DNA from: Polyangiaceae bacterium
GTDB lineage: Bacteria > Myxococcota_A > Polyangia > Polyangiales > Polyangiaceae
Length of the DNA: 32,780 nt
Direction of reading: 5' to 3'
Assembly: GCA_029941785.1 (NCBI GenBank)
Contig: JAPYTK010000039.1
Coordinates: 1-32,780, forward strand
Every line of letters starts with the position of its first letter. Position 1 is the first letter of the stretch. The position numbers and the translations under genes are program-made. Positions 1 to 8,224 of this stretch are shown piece after piece. The notes beneath the pieces are model-generated. The model worked only from the letters and a program-made list of their open reading frames with translations. It had not been told where the DNA came from and ran no database searches.

Positions 1-69
<69 letters not shown>

Positions 70-93
70 AAACGATTCGCTTATGCGAACGAG

Positions 94-124
94 AGGCGGG
101 GCCCACGGGCTCCGCCTTTGTTTT
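94..124 (+). terminator. Rho-independent terminator after the glycine-rich gene
   Basis: A GC-rich inverted repeat (94-103 against 108-117, about 10 bp with one G-T pair and a CACG loop) is followed directly by a T-rich tract (TTTGTTTT). It lies 25 bp after the stop codon at 67-69 and faces a convergent gene that ends at 223. This is a classic intrinsic terminator arrangement. Confidence 0.75.
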
Positions 125-222
125 GTCTGGCGTCTTCTTTGTCCGGCGGGCGGCGCAAGAACCCCCTGCCATCACTCGATGCGCCACGAGCGAACCGGAG
201 CCCGGCATACCCATCCGATCCG

Positions 223-894
223 TCAGAGCAGCGCCTCTATCATGCGGTGATGAAACTCTGCGTCGCGCGTAAAGTCGTTAAAGCGGATGACCCCCATCCT
301 ATCGATGATCACCGTCCACGGCGTCCCACCCGTACGGTAGTCACGCATCGTATTCGGTCGGCTCCGGGGATCGTTAGCGTCACTCGGTACGTCGTGACCA
401 ACAGGCCCCGCGATCTTCCACTTTCGCTGCTCCCTCTTCGCGCGCTCGAAGTCGTTGCTCGAGAATCCCTCGAAGGTGGTCTGCACGTAGATGAACGCGA
501 CCTGCCGACCGGAAAACGTTCGCTGTAGTTTCTTCGTCACGGGGAACCCCCGCTTTTGACATCCTGGTCACCAACCTTGAAAGGCGTACAGAACGACGAC
601 CTGACCCCGCAAAGCAGCCAACGATGCGGGAGCCCGATCACCGGAAGTCCAGCGAGCGATTCGTAGTTCCGGAGCGGGCCTTCCAACGAGCCGGTGCGCT
701 CCGCTGCGGCGCGCCCCTGTCGATGGCCCGTAACGCAAGCCAACTTCTTTCCGAGCTGAGATCACAGGCGGAAGCGGCATCGGTACAGCGGTCGCACGAC
801 CACCGCGCGACTGGCCCCGGCGGTCGTGGCAACCCGTTGTCGCCATAGATGCCAACACAAGAAAGCCGAGAGCCGCCACCGGGTGATGAGTCAT
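223..894 (-). CDS. Thioredoxin/TlpA-like protein with in-frame TGA at the active site: probable selenoprotein (Sec-Pro-Gly-Cys)
   Basis: On the minus strand an ORF from ATG 894 meets TGA at 570-568 and continues in the same frame to TGA 225-223. Reading the first TGA as Sec gives a 223-residue protein. Residues about 5-20 are hydrophobic (signal peptide or anchor; Cys22 has a non-canonical lipobox). Residues 70-223 have the TlpA/thioredoxin layout: VGRPAPEL, then strand VVVLYAFQGW, then U109-P-G-C112, then GFP, and the cis-Pro segment GGTPWTVIIDR near the C terminus. Family members have CPGC at the active site, so the TGA replaces exactly the nucleophilic Cys while Cys112 is kept. A hairpin with bacterial SECIS spacing follows. 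The expected role is an extracytoplasmic thiol/selenol oxidoreductase. The alternative is a TGC/TGT to TGA nonsense mutation; conservation of the second half and the exact position argue against it. The start is uncertain, because there is no strong Shine-Dalgarno and the frame is open back to 981. No sel genes lie in the window. Confidence 0.7.
535..561 (-). promoter_or_regulatory. SECIS-like hairpin just downstream of the in-frame TGA
   Basis: Reading the minus strand, the TGA at 570-568 is followed by a stem-loop. Lower stem: 561-558 with 538-535 (4 bp, one U-G). Then a 4-nt A bulge at 557-554 on the 5' side. Upper stem: 553-548 with 544-539 (6 bp, one G-U). The loop is GUU (547-545). The loop guanine is the 21st nucleotide after the TGA. 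Known bacterial SECIS elements lie within the coding region, place the apical loop about 16-37 nt after UGA, and have a G in the first two loop positions; all three hold here. The fold was made by eye, and SelB binding is inferred. Confidence 0.6.
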
Positions 895-1128
895 GGCTCG
901 TCCAAGGTATCGCAATCGCGACCAGCCAAGGCGTATTTTCGTTCCCGCGCAGCCAGGCTCCGGCGAGCCACACCAAGCCATTCAGGTGGCTCCTCCAAGA
1001 AAACGGTCGCTATCCGCCAGCGTCAAAATCTTCGAGTCACGTCATCCGAAGGGCCGCCGCTCGCATGGCTTCCACCGTCATTGGGCTGGATTTCTCGAAA
1101 ATTTTCTGCCAGAGATAACCCACGCCTC

Positions 1129-2436
1129 ATGCTTCATTACCATCGATTTTCTTTCCCGCTGCTCTCAGCCTGCTTCGTATTCGGATGCACAATACAAGAG
1201 GTGCCAGCGGACGACGACGACAACGGGCCTGCGCCCAAGACGCTCTGCGCGTCGAACGACGAGTGCGTCGTCGATACGCCGGAGTCACCCTTGTGCGACT
1301 TCGACACGGGCGAGTGCTTGCCGCTACCAGCAGGTCATCCGCTCGGTTGGCGAGACGGTAGCCCCGAGTCCGTGTCGATCCCGGCCATCTACAGTCCGGA
1401 GAAACCGCTCGAAGCCACCGATCTCGCGTTTCATACCGATCCCGCTCGCACCGGCGAACTGTGGGTGCTGCGCCGTGAGTTCGAGCCGAACGGCCCCTGC
1501 CTCCAGAGCAACACCTCGAGCGGGACATGCTCGGCCCTCGAGGGAAGCATCGGAGTCGTCTTCAACGCAGGCACCAATCAGGTGACCGCTCAAAGCTACA
1601 AGGACCCCAACGCCTGGCACTTCATGCGTCGGCCCACCGCCTTGGCCTTCGGCGACAACGGTAACTTCGCGACGATCCACGAAGCACGAACGGGGAACTT
1701 CAGCGACGACCCCATCGACTTCATTGGCCCGTCGCTTTGGACGAGCGCATTGCCAGGGATCACGCCCGGCTGTGAGACCTCGCCCACGGGCTGCTTCAGC
1801 GTGCAACCCCCAGGCAAGAACGGCTCGCACCTGGACATGCTGCACTGCACGCCATTTGGCATGGGGATCGCCCACGAACAAGGAAACATCTACTGGGTGT
1901 TCAACGGAAACATCGGCGCGCTGGAGCGTAACGATTTTCGCGCGGATCATGGGCCAGGCAACGATGACCACAAGGACGGCGAGGTGCGCCGCTACGTCAC
2001 CGGCCAGCTGACGCGGGTTGCAAACATTCCCAGCCATCTCGTGTTCAACAAGGAAGACGGCCACGTCTACGTCGCCGACACGGGCGCCGGACGCATCGTC
2101 AAACTGAACCCGGCTACCGGAGCGGTGGCCACTGGGCTCACGCCGAACTACGAGGGCCTCGATGCGAAAGTCGTCGATGGTGCCGTGCTCACGGTGGTGG
2201 TTCCGCCTGGGATCCTGACATCACCCAGCGGAATCGAGCTGTACGAAGGCCATCTGTACGTCACGGACAATGCGACCAGTCGCATCCACGCCTTCGATCT
2301 GCAGGGCCAGGAAGTACGCCACCTCCAGACGAACTTCGCCCCGGGCAGCTTGGCTGGGCTCACGATCGGGCCCGACGGCAAGCTGTATTTCGTCGAGAAA
2401 CCAACCGGTTGGGTCCACCGCATCGATCCGATGTAA
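1129..2436 (+). CDS. Secreted lipoprotein with NHL/SMP-30-like beta-propeller
   Basis: 435 residues. The start ATG at 1129 gives a hydrophobic signal followed by FVFGC (Cys20), a plausible lipobox; upstream in-frame codons have no such character and no better ribosome site was seen. After an acidic linker (PADDDDN) comes a short Cys-rich segment (residues about 39-64) with the spacing common in secreted myxobacterial proteins, then a region with repeated blades. The clearest blades are at the C terminus: HVYVADTGAGRIVKLNP, HLYVTDNATSRIHAFDL and KLYFVEKPTGWVHRIDP, which match the NHL/gluconolactonase-like propeller pattern. Function is unknown; such proteins bind ligands or partners at the cell surface. 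It is divergent from the thioredoxin-like gene with 234 bp between the two starts; that gap holds a 7-bp inverted repeat (965-971 with 986-992) but no promoter I could call. Confidence 0.8.
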   Translation: MLHYHRFSFPLLSACFVFGCTIQEVPADDDDNGPAPKTLCASNDECVVDTPESPLCDFDTGECLPLPAGHPLGWRDGSPESVSIPAIYSPEKPLEATDLAFHTDPARTGELWVLRREFEPNGPCLQSNTSSGTCSALEGSIGVVFNAGTNQVTAQSYKDPNAWHFMRRPTALAFGDNGNFATIHEARTGNFSDDPIDFIGPSLWTSALPGITPGCETSPTGCFSVQPPGKNGSHLDMLHCTPFGMGIAHEQGNIYWVFNGNIGALERNDFRADHGPGNDDHKDGEVRRYVTGQLTRVANIPSHLVFNKEDGHVYVADTGAGRIVKLNPATGAVATGLTPNYEGLDAKVVDGAVLTVVVPPGILTSPSGIELYEGHLYVTDNATSRIHAFDLQGQEVRHLQTNFAPGSLAGLTIGPDGKLYFVEKPTGWVHRIDPM

Positions 2437-2569
2437 GAGGGCGGGTCCCTGACCCATCGGTGCAGCGACGAGCCGGCTCCGGCGCGCGATCAGACGCGCA
2501 CTGCAGTTCGAGGTGCGGCAGACCGTCCGACTTGTGCGACTAGGATCCCAGGCCTACTTTGTCTCAGGG

Positions 2570-3010
2570 ATGGACGAGTTAGCCCCCAACGTGTGGATTT
2601 GCGATGGCGCGACCATCCCGTTTTACGCGCCACCCTTCCCCATTCCGTTTCCCTACCAGCTTCGTATGGTGGTGATCCGGCTGATGGACGGCTCTCTTTT
2701 CGTTCACTCGCCTGTGCAACTCAGCGACGCCATCCGAGCGAAGGTCGATGAACACGGTATTGAAAATCACGATCCGAACATCATGTCGGCCACACAACGG
2801 ACGGCAGCACGACTCAACCGCATGCTCGCCCCACACGGAGAGACGCCGCTCAATTTTCGTCTGTCCTTTCTCAAGCGCCGAGCCGCACGCCGGTCCTTGC
2901 GGACGATCATGGATTGGAAGGCCGAGCGAGTCCTGCTCATGCACGGGCCCTGCGTCACCAAAGGGGCGCAGGCCTTTCTAGAGAACGGATTTGCGTGGCT
3001 CGCTCCGTAG
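2570..3010 (+). CDS. DUF4336 family protein with large internal deletion (probable remnant)
   Basis: 146 residues from ATG 2570; the frame is open further upstream from a GTG at 2513, but family members begin with the ELAPNVWICDG segment seen just after this ATG. The N-terminal half (MVVIRLMDGSLFVHSPV) and the C-terminal end (RRAARRSLRTIMDWKAERVL, then MHGP and FAWL) match the two ends of DUF4336 proteins, which are metallo-beta-lactamase-fold proteins of roughly 230-280 residues. The middle, roughly 85-100 residues including the HH-containing metal-binding part, is absent, and the join near residues 65-70 keeps the frame. It is therefore likely inactive. A translated but repurposed short protein is possible. 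It ends 48 bp from the convergent lolA stop. Confidence 0.6.
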   Translation: MDELAPNVWICDGATIPFYAPPFPIPFPYQLRMVVIRLMDGSLFVHSPVQLSDAIRAKVDEHGIENHDPNIMSATQRTAARLNRMLAPHGETPLNFRLSFLKRRAARRSLRTIMDWKAERVLLMHGPCVTKGAQAFLENGFAWLAP

Positions 3011-3058
3011 ATCACGCCACGATGCCAGCGAGAGGAGCGCCGGCGAGCATCCCACCCA

Positions 3059-3730
3059 TCAGGGCTTGATGATGTTCGTCCCCTTCGGCGCCGTGAACGT
3101 GAACTCCTTGGCGTCGAGCTTCTTGTTGACCACAGGTCGAATGAAATCAAAACGGTTTCGATTGCCTTGGGCGTCGAGCACCAGCACCCGCCGAACCTGC
3201 GCAGTCGGTCCGTCAATGTACAGCAGGATTTTCTTGTAGGCGGGCGTCCCTTTTCGCGGCACCGCCGACAACACGTAACCGTTTTCGACTTTCATCCGGG
3301 CCGCATCGAGAAGCTTGAGATCGAAGTCGCGAATGAGTTTTCCCTCGCCCAACAAGAAGGCCAGCGCGGCAGGGTACTGCGATTTGCTGACCTTCGAGAC
3401 GAACATCTGCTGGTCCTGCTTCTGGTAGATCTTGATCGTCTTGCCATCCGACACGACGCGGTTGCCTTCGGGCTTCGCGTAGCGAAAGCTGATCTTGCCC
3501 GGCTTGGCGAAGGCGAGCTGCCCCTTGGACACCTTCTTGACGTTCTGCACCTTGACCCGGTAGGTCTGTTTGAACTCAGCTTGGAAGGTCGTCGTCTTGT
3601 CGTACACCCGCTGAACCCGCTGAGCGACACTGTTCGCCGTTGGCGTCGCCGCCTCGCCGGGCAGGTGGCTGAGCAAAAAAACCACCGCCGCGATCGCCAC
3701 CAGAGCGGTTCGAAGTCGTTCGTTGTTCAC
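3059..3730 (-). CDS. lolA: Outer-membrane lipoprotein carrier protein LolA
   Basis: 223 residues with a GTG start at 3730. The N terminus has a signal peptide (hydrophobic core AIAAVVFLLSHL, cleavage near GEA-A). The mature part has the LolA pattern: an amphipathic first helix (VAQRVQRVYDKTTTFQAEF), then KQTY, GQLAFAKPGKISFRY, DGKTIKIY and the barrel strands to FDFIRPVVNKKLDAKEFTF. LolA carries lipoproteins across the periplasm from LolCDE to the outer membrane. The window encodes several predicted lipoproteins that could be clients. It lies 61 bp downstream of ruvC on the same strand, possibly co-transcribed. No strong Shine-Dalgarno was seen, so a slightly different start is possible. Confidence 0.88.
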   Translation of the reverse strand: MNNERLRTALVAIAAVVFLLSHLPGEAATPTANSVAQRVQRVYDKTTTFQAEFKQTYRVKVQNVKKVSKGQLAFAKPGKISFRYAKPEGNRVVSDGKTIKIYQKQDQQMFVSKVSKSQYPAALAFLLGEGKLIRDFDLKLLDAARMKVENGYVLSAVPRKGTPAYKKILLYIDGPTAQVRRVLVLDAQGNRNRFDFIRPVVNKKLDAKEFTFTAPKGTNIIKP

Positions 3731-3791
3731 GCCACGTCAATAGCACAAACGGGCGGCATCCTCGCGGTCTGGGCACAAGATCGACGGCTCG

Positions 3792-4274
3792 TCAGCGGAC
3801 GAGCGCCGCGAACCTCGAAGCGTTGGCGTGCGTAATCGCTACCGCCAGAGCGTCCGCCGCGTCTTCCGGCGGGGGGTTGGGCAAACGCAACAAGGCCGTC
3901 ACGAGTCGCGCGAGTTGTTCTTTCGATGCCCTCCCTGCGCCGACCACCGCGCGCTTGACGAGGGTGGGTTGGTATTCCCCGATGGTGAGGCCCGCCCGGG
4001 CGAGCACGACCATCGCCGCGCCACGAGCATGGCCGAGCTTCACGGCGCTTTGAGCGTTCTTGCCAAAGAAGATCGTCTCCATGGCCGCACAGCTCGGCGC
4101 GTGAGCCGATACCGCCTCGGTCAACTCCCGGTCGATGGTCAGCAAGCGCCCGGGCAGTTCGCCCGTTCCAGCCACGATGACACCGTGAGCCACGTGCTCG
4201 AGGCGCGTGCCGACCCGTTCGACCACGCCCCACCCCATTCGCCGAGACCCAGGATCGATACCGATCACCCGCAT
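3792..4274 (-). CDS. ruvC: Holliday junction resolvase RuvC
   Basis: 160 residues. RuvC is the dimeric endonuclease that cuts four-way junctions with RuvAB. The acidic catalytic residues are visible at D7 (IGIDPGS), E66 (AAMETIFFGKN), D138 and D141 (EDAADALAVAITH), the same positions as in the Escherichia coli enzyme. I chose ATG 4274 because a GGAG motif lies about 8 nt upstream; a TTG four codons earlier is in frame but has no such site. The gene starts 13 bp after the stop of the FAD oxidase. No ruvA or ruvB is adjacent. Confidence 0.93.
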   Translation of the reverse strand: MRVIGIDPGSRRMGWGVVERVGTRLEHVAHGVIVAGTGELPGRLLTIDRELTEAVSAHAPSCAAMETIFFGKNAQSAVKLGHARGAAMVVLARAGLTIGEYQPTLVKRAVVGAGRASKEQLARLVTALLRLPNPPPEDAADALAVAITHANASRFAALVR

Positions 4275-4287
4275 CGCTGACTCCAAT

Positions 4288-5715
4288 TCAACATGACCCG
4301 TGACCGCGGCGGGGAAAGATCTTGCCTGGATTGAGGATCCCCTTCGGGTCGAACAGCGTCTTGATGCGGCGCTGCATGTCGATCACCGCCTCGCTTTGCT
4401 CGAGCGGTAGGAACTCGGCCTTCGAACTGCCGATCCCGTGCTCTCCCGTCAGCGTGCCATCGAGTTCGATAACTCGCCGAAAGAGCTTGTCGAGCGCCGC
4501 GCTCACCTGGGGTTCATCGTCCGGATCGTCCCACAAGAGGTTGACGTGCAAATTGCCATCGCCGGCGTGCCCGTAATTCAACATGCGGACCCCGGTGTGC
4601 TCGCTGATCCGAGCGACGGACTCGATGAGTTCGACCATGTGCCGCCGGGGCACCACCACGTCCTCGGATATCTTGCAGCGGGCCATTCGGCGGGTCGTAT
4701 GCGACAGCTCGCGGCGGACCTCCCAGAGGCGTGAGCGCTGGGTGCCATCTTGGGCGACGAGAACATCGAGCGCACCGGCATCGATGGCCCGCTGACCGAG
4801 ATCCTCCATGGCTTTTTCGCAGCTCTGAGGGGTCCCATCGACCTCCATGATCAACAAGGACGAGGCCCGAGAATCGACCGCCACGCCTTGCTCGCGCATC
4901 GCCGTGAGGCACGCCTCGTCAAGCAACTCGAGGCAACGGGGCACGAGGCCCGCGGCGATGATGGCCTCCACGACCCTACCGGTGCTCGCCACGCTGTCGA
5001 ACAGACCGAGCAAGGTGATGATCTTCTCGGGCTTGCGGATGAGACGCAAGGTTGCCTCGAGGGTGATCGCTAGCGTGCCTTCGCTGCCCGTCAAGAGCGC
5101 CGTGAGATCGTAACCAGTGACGCCCTTGGCCGTTCGACGCCCCGTGCGCATGCGCTGTCCTGAAGCCGTGAGTACATCCAAACCGAGAACATAATTGCGG
5201 GTCACGCCGTATTTTAGCGCCCGTGGTCCGGCGGCGTTCGTGGCGATGGTGCCGCCGATCGCGCAGCTCGCGTGCGAGTTGGGGTCCGGGGGGTAGAGCA
5301 GACCTTCGGCCTCCACCGCGGCATACAAGTCAGCGACCCGAACCCCCGGCTGAACCACCGCTATCTGTTCTGCTCGATCGATCTCCTTGATATCGTTCAT
5401 GCCCAAGGTGCACAGCGCGATCCCCCCGCACACGGGCACCGCACCTCCCGCTTTGCCAGTGGCTGCGGCTCGCGGCGTGAGCGGTACGCCCAGATCGTTG
5501 GCGACAGCCAGAGCGTGCTGGATATCCTCGATCGACTCCGCCAGCACGACCGCATCGGGCACCACCGGCGCCTGATCCGACTCGTCCCCGGCGTGGCGTG
5601 CGCAGGCCTCTTCAGACGTGAGCAGCTTGCTTGGTCCCAACACCCGCCCGAGCGCCAAGCGCATCTTGTCGACGGTGGCCGCGGAGGGCCGCGAAAAAGG
5701 CTCGCGCTTCAGCAT
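4288..5715 (-). CDS. FAD-binding oxidase, GlcD/D-lactate dehydrogenase type
   Basis: 475 residues, the usual length for GlcD-like flavoproteins of the vanillyl-alcohol oxidase superfamily. The N-terminal half is the PCMH-type FAD-binding domain (PDAVVLAESIEDIQHAL, PRAAATGKAGGAVP, NSHASCAIGGTIATNAAGP). The C-terminal half carries the substrate and metal motifs GHAGDGNLHVNL and LTGEHGIGSSK, and ends with LFDPKGILNPGKIF. Such enzymes oxidise 2-hydroxy acids (glycolate, D-lactate, D-2-hydroxyglutarate); the substrate cannot be read from the sequence. No GlcE or GlcF partner is adjacent, so it may act alone. ATG 5715 lies only 28 bp from the divergent methyltransferase start. Confidence 0.88.
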   Translation of the reverse strand: MLKREPFSRPSAATVDKMRLALGRVLGPSKLLTSEEACARHAGDESDQAPVVPDAVVLAESIEDIQHALAVANDLGVPLTPRAAATGKAGGAVPVCGGIALCTLGMNDIKEIDRAEQIAVVQPGVRVADLYAAVEAEGLLYPPDPNSHASCAIGGTIATNAAGPRALKYGVTRNYVLGLDVLTASGQRMRTGRRTAKGVTGYDLTALLTGSEGTLAITLEATLRLIRKPEKIITLLGLFDSVASTGRVVEAIIAAGLVPRCLELLDEACLTAMREQGVAVDSRASSLLIMEVDGTPQSCEKAMEDLGQRAIDAGALDVLVAQDGTQRSRLWEVRRELSHTTRRMARCKISEDVVVPRRHMVELIESVARISEHTGVRMLNYGHAGDGNLHVNLLWDDPDDEPQVSAALDKLFRRVIELDGTLTGEHGIGSSKAEFLPLEQSEAVIDMQRRIKTLFDPKGILNPGKIFPRRGHGSC

Positions 5716-5743
5716 CGGCTAGATGTTAAGTAACCCATGATCG

Positions 5744-6505
5744 ATGGGGCGGTCCAATCTATCTCGCGAACTCGAGTTCACTCTGAAGCATTGGCTCAGG
5801 TGGTCAGCCTCGGTGCGCAAGCGCGCCGTTGGCTCCTTTGACTCGCTCACGAAACAATTCAGCCAAGCTCAAGACGAGCGTTACCAGGTGCTCGCCTCCT
5901 CCTACGAGCTCGGCACATGGCCCGAGCTCTGCTCCGCCCGTGAACTCCGGGGCAATTTGCACATGCTCGACCTGCTCGACCGCGCACTGGGCACCGAGCG
6001 GCCGCGCGGCCCTTCACTCGACGTCGGCTCCTTGAACTGGTGGTACCTACCCGCCCAAGCAGCCGCCGTGCCAGGCCCATGGGACGGCGTCGAAATCGAC
6101 GCGCATCAACGTTACGCTTCCCTCACCACTCGCCGGGGCCACGCCGAATGGCTTTGCCGCCACCACCAAGAAGCGCGCTACCATGCCGGTTGCCTGACCG
6201 ACATGAGCGGCCCCTACGGTTTCGTTTGTTGGTTCTTGCCCTACGTGGTTCCATCGCCGCTCGTTTCCGCTGGCCTGCCTGATCGCTTCTTCGAACCTGA
6301 GCGTCTGCTCGGTCATGCCTGGTCCGTCCTCGAGCCCGGCGGACGACTCCTGATCGTGAACCAGAGCGCACGAGAATCCGAAGCGCAAGCCGAGCTTTTC
6401 GACCACCTCGACATCGACGGCCACGATCTCGGCCCCACGCCCAGCGTCTTCGCGACCGAAGGGGACGATGAACGACACAGCTGGCTCGCAACGAAGCCCG
6501 TTTGA
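5744..6505 (+). CDS. SAM-dependent methyltransferase-like protein
   Basis: 253 residues. Residues about 90-125 resemble motif I and the following acidic residue of class I methyltransferases (PSLDVGSLNWWYLPAQ, then WDGVEIDAHQRY), and VLEPGGRLLIVNQ matches the post-motif strand typical of the fold. Motif I lacks the usual GxGxG glycines, so the cofactor site is atypical and the substrate is unknown. The first 85 residues are basic and helical. The start ATG 5744 leaves just 28 bp to the divergent oxidase gene, very little room for two promoters, so the true start may be further downstream. The next gene begins 15 bp after the stop, suggesting co-transcription. Confidence 0.6.
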   Translation: MGRSNLSRELEFTLKHWLRWSASVRKRAVGSFDSLTKQFSQAQDERYQVLASSYELGTWPELCSARELRGNLHMLDLLDRALGTERPRGPSLDVGSLNWWYLPAQAAAVPGPWDGVEIDAHQRYASLTTRRGHAEWLCRHHQEARYHAGCLTDMSGPYGFVCWFLPYVVPSPLVSAGLPDRFFEPERLLGHAWSVLEPGGRLLIVNQSARESEAQAELFDHLDIDGHDLGPTPSVFATEGDDERHSWLATKPV

Positions 6506-6520
6506 GCTATAGCAAGAGCC

Positions 6521-8221
6521 GTGAATCACTCCAGTCGACAGCTGCTCTTGATTTTCTTCTCAACGGCCCTGCTACTGGGATGTAGCGGTGATGATGAATC
6601 AGGCGGCACGACGCCCACGGTCACGCCTCGGCATGACCCCGTCACCTACGAACTGACCGCACAGCCCTACACGGCCTTGCAGTGGGTATGGGAACCGCTC
6701 GCGCCGAGCGCCGAGATTGTTGCCGCCATCGAAAACGAGAAACTCAAGGTCACCGATCACGAGGCCTTCGAGCCCAGCGGCTTGGGCATCAAATTGGCCG
6801 ACGGACGACCATGGATCGACCACGTCGAACTGGCCCCCGACTTCGAGGAAGGGCTCGAGGGTGAGCGCCGAAGCGTGGCCTACATTTGGCAATCGGCCGA
6901 TCCGCAGCTCATCGATGAGGAGTCGCCGATCCGCTTCGAGGCATTCGAGCCCCTGTACCGACCTCAAGGTCACCTCACGACGCAGGTGTTCGAAGCCCAC
7001 GTACGAAGCGCCCGCCGGATCAGCGAGGCGAGCGGCCGGCCATTCGACTTCGCCGTGCTCGCTGGCGATCTGACCGACGGCAGTCAACTCAACGAGCTGA
7101 AGTGGTTGATCACCTCCTTGGCCGGCGGCACCATCGACCCCGACTCGGGTCGAGACGACGATCCGATCGAGGGCCCGGGCAACGACTACAACGACCCCTT
7201 CACCGCGATCGGGCTCGATACTCCCTGGTACGCCACGATCGGCAACCACGAGACGCTCTACAACGGCGGCTTCGGTCGCGTCAGCGACGAGCTACGAGAA
7301 GCTGCCGCCGGTACTGAAGTCTACAACTTCCCTGTCATCCCCAACGGGTTTTGCGACGGCGCGACAAAGAACGCCAAGGTCGTCACCGAAGGGCCCACGC
7401 CAGCCGACGAGGAGCGGGTCCCGCAACGACTCGAAGAAGTACTGGAGTTGCTCCACGCGGCACCTGGAGAGCCTGCCGGACACGGCCTGGACGGCATCGA
7501 GATCGCCAAGGGGATCGGCTACTTCAGCGTCAAGCCCATCCCCGACCGCCCGCTGCGACTCATCTCGATCAATTCTGTCAACTCGAGCCCCGCGAACATC
7601 GCCGTCGGAGCCTTCGGCTGGATGGAACAACCGCAATTCACCTGGCTCAAGGGCGAGCTCGCCGCAGCCGAAGCCAACAATGAACTCGTCATCATTCTCA
7701 GTCACCACCGGAGCGGAGATTTCAGTGACTCCAGCCCCATCAGTGGCGAAACGCTCGCCGCCACCTTGGGCGCGTCGCCCAACGTCATCCTGCACATTAG
7801 CGGCCACGGCCACGCCAACCGCAAAGAAGCTATCCCTGGTGCCTCAGCCGCGCCGGGCTACTGGGAACTGATGCTCGCCTCAACCGTCGATTTTCCCATG
7901 CAGAGCCGGATCATCGAACTCGTCGACGAACAAAACGGCTTCATGACGATCTACGTGACAAATCTTGGTCACAATAGTCCCGAGGACAGCCTCGCGCACG
8001 AAGGTCGCTCACTCGCCGCCGCCAAACTCGCATTCGGAACGGTCGATGGTCCGGGAGATGTCAGCGCATCTTGGGCCAAGGACATCGAGGCACAAAATCT
8101 CACGCTGCGCGTCGAGTTACCCAGCACGGTCGAGACCGAACTCAAGAAACACACCTGGCCGAGTCGCATCGAATCGCAAGAAACGCTCTCCGCATTCGAT
8201 GGCAACGATGCGGGAAACTGA
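6521..8221 (+). CDS. Calcineurin-like metallophosphoesterase lipoprotein
   Basis: 566 residues, GTG start. The N terminus is a lipoprotein signal (hydrophobic run to LLLGC, Cys21). Metallophosphoesterase motifs are clear: AGDLTDG (residues 181-187), IGNHE (240-244), SHH (near 395) and SGHGHAN (near 425). The usual first DxH motif is not obvious; the segment YRPQGHLTTQVF may take its place. The arrangement fits a family of large secreted metallophosphoesterases annotated in actinobacteria and proteobacteria. It would hydrolyse a phosphoester at the cell surface with a two-metal site; the substrate is unknown. The small membrane protein gene starts 3 bp after its stop. Confidence 0.82.
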   Translation: MNHSSRQLLLIFFSTALLLGCSGDDESGGTTPTVTPRHDPVTYELTAQPYTALQWVWEPLAPSAEIVAAIENEKLKVTDHEAFEPSGLGIKLADGRPWIDHVELAPDFEEGLEGERRSVAYIWQSADPQLIDEESPIRFEAFEPLYRPQGHLTTQVFEAHVRSARRISEASGRPFDFAVLAGDLTDGSQLNELKWLITSLAGGTIDPDSGRDDDPIEGPGNDYNDPFTAIGLDTPWYATIGNHETLYNGGFGRVSDELREAAAGTEVYNFPVIPNGFCDGATKNAKVVTEGPTPADEERVPQRLEEVLELLHAAPGEPAGHGLDGIEIAKGIGYFSVKPIPDRPLRLISINSVNSSPANIAVGAFGWMEQPQFTWLKGELAAAEANNELVIILSHHRSGDFSDSSPISGETLAATLGASPNVILHISGHGHANRKEAIPGASAAPGYWELMLASTVDFPMQSRIIELVDEQNGFMTIYVTNLGHNSPEDSLAHEGRSLAAAKLAFGTVDGPGDVSASWAKDIEAQNLTLRVELPSTVETELKKHTWPSRIESQETLSAFDGNDAGN

Positions 8222-8224
8222 GCC

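Noticed and set aside
223-540. Separate short thioredoxin-like gene starting at GTG 540
   Set aside because: It is in the same frame as the upstream half, and would lack the redox motif and the first strand and helix of the fold. Reading through the TGA restores a full domain.
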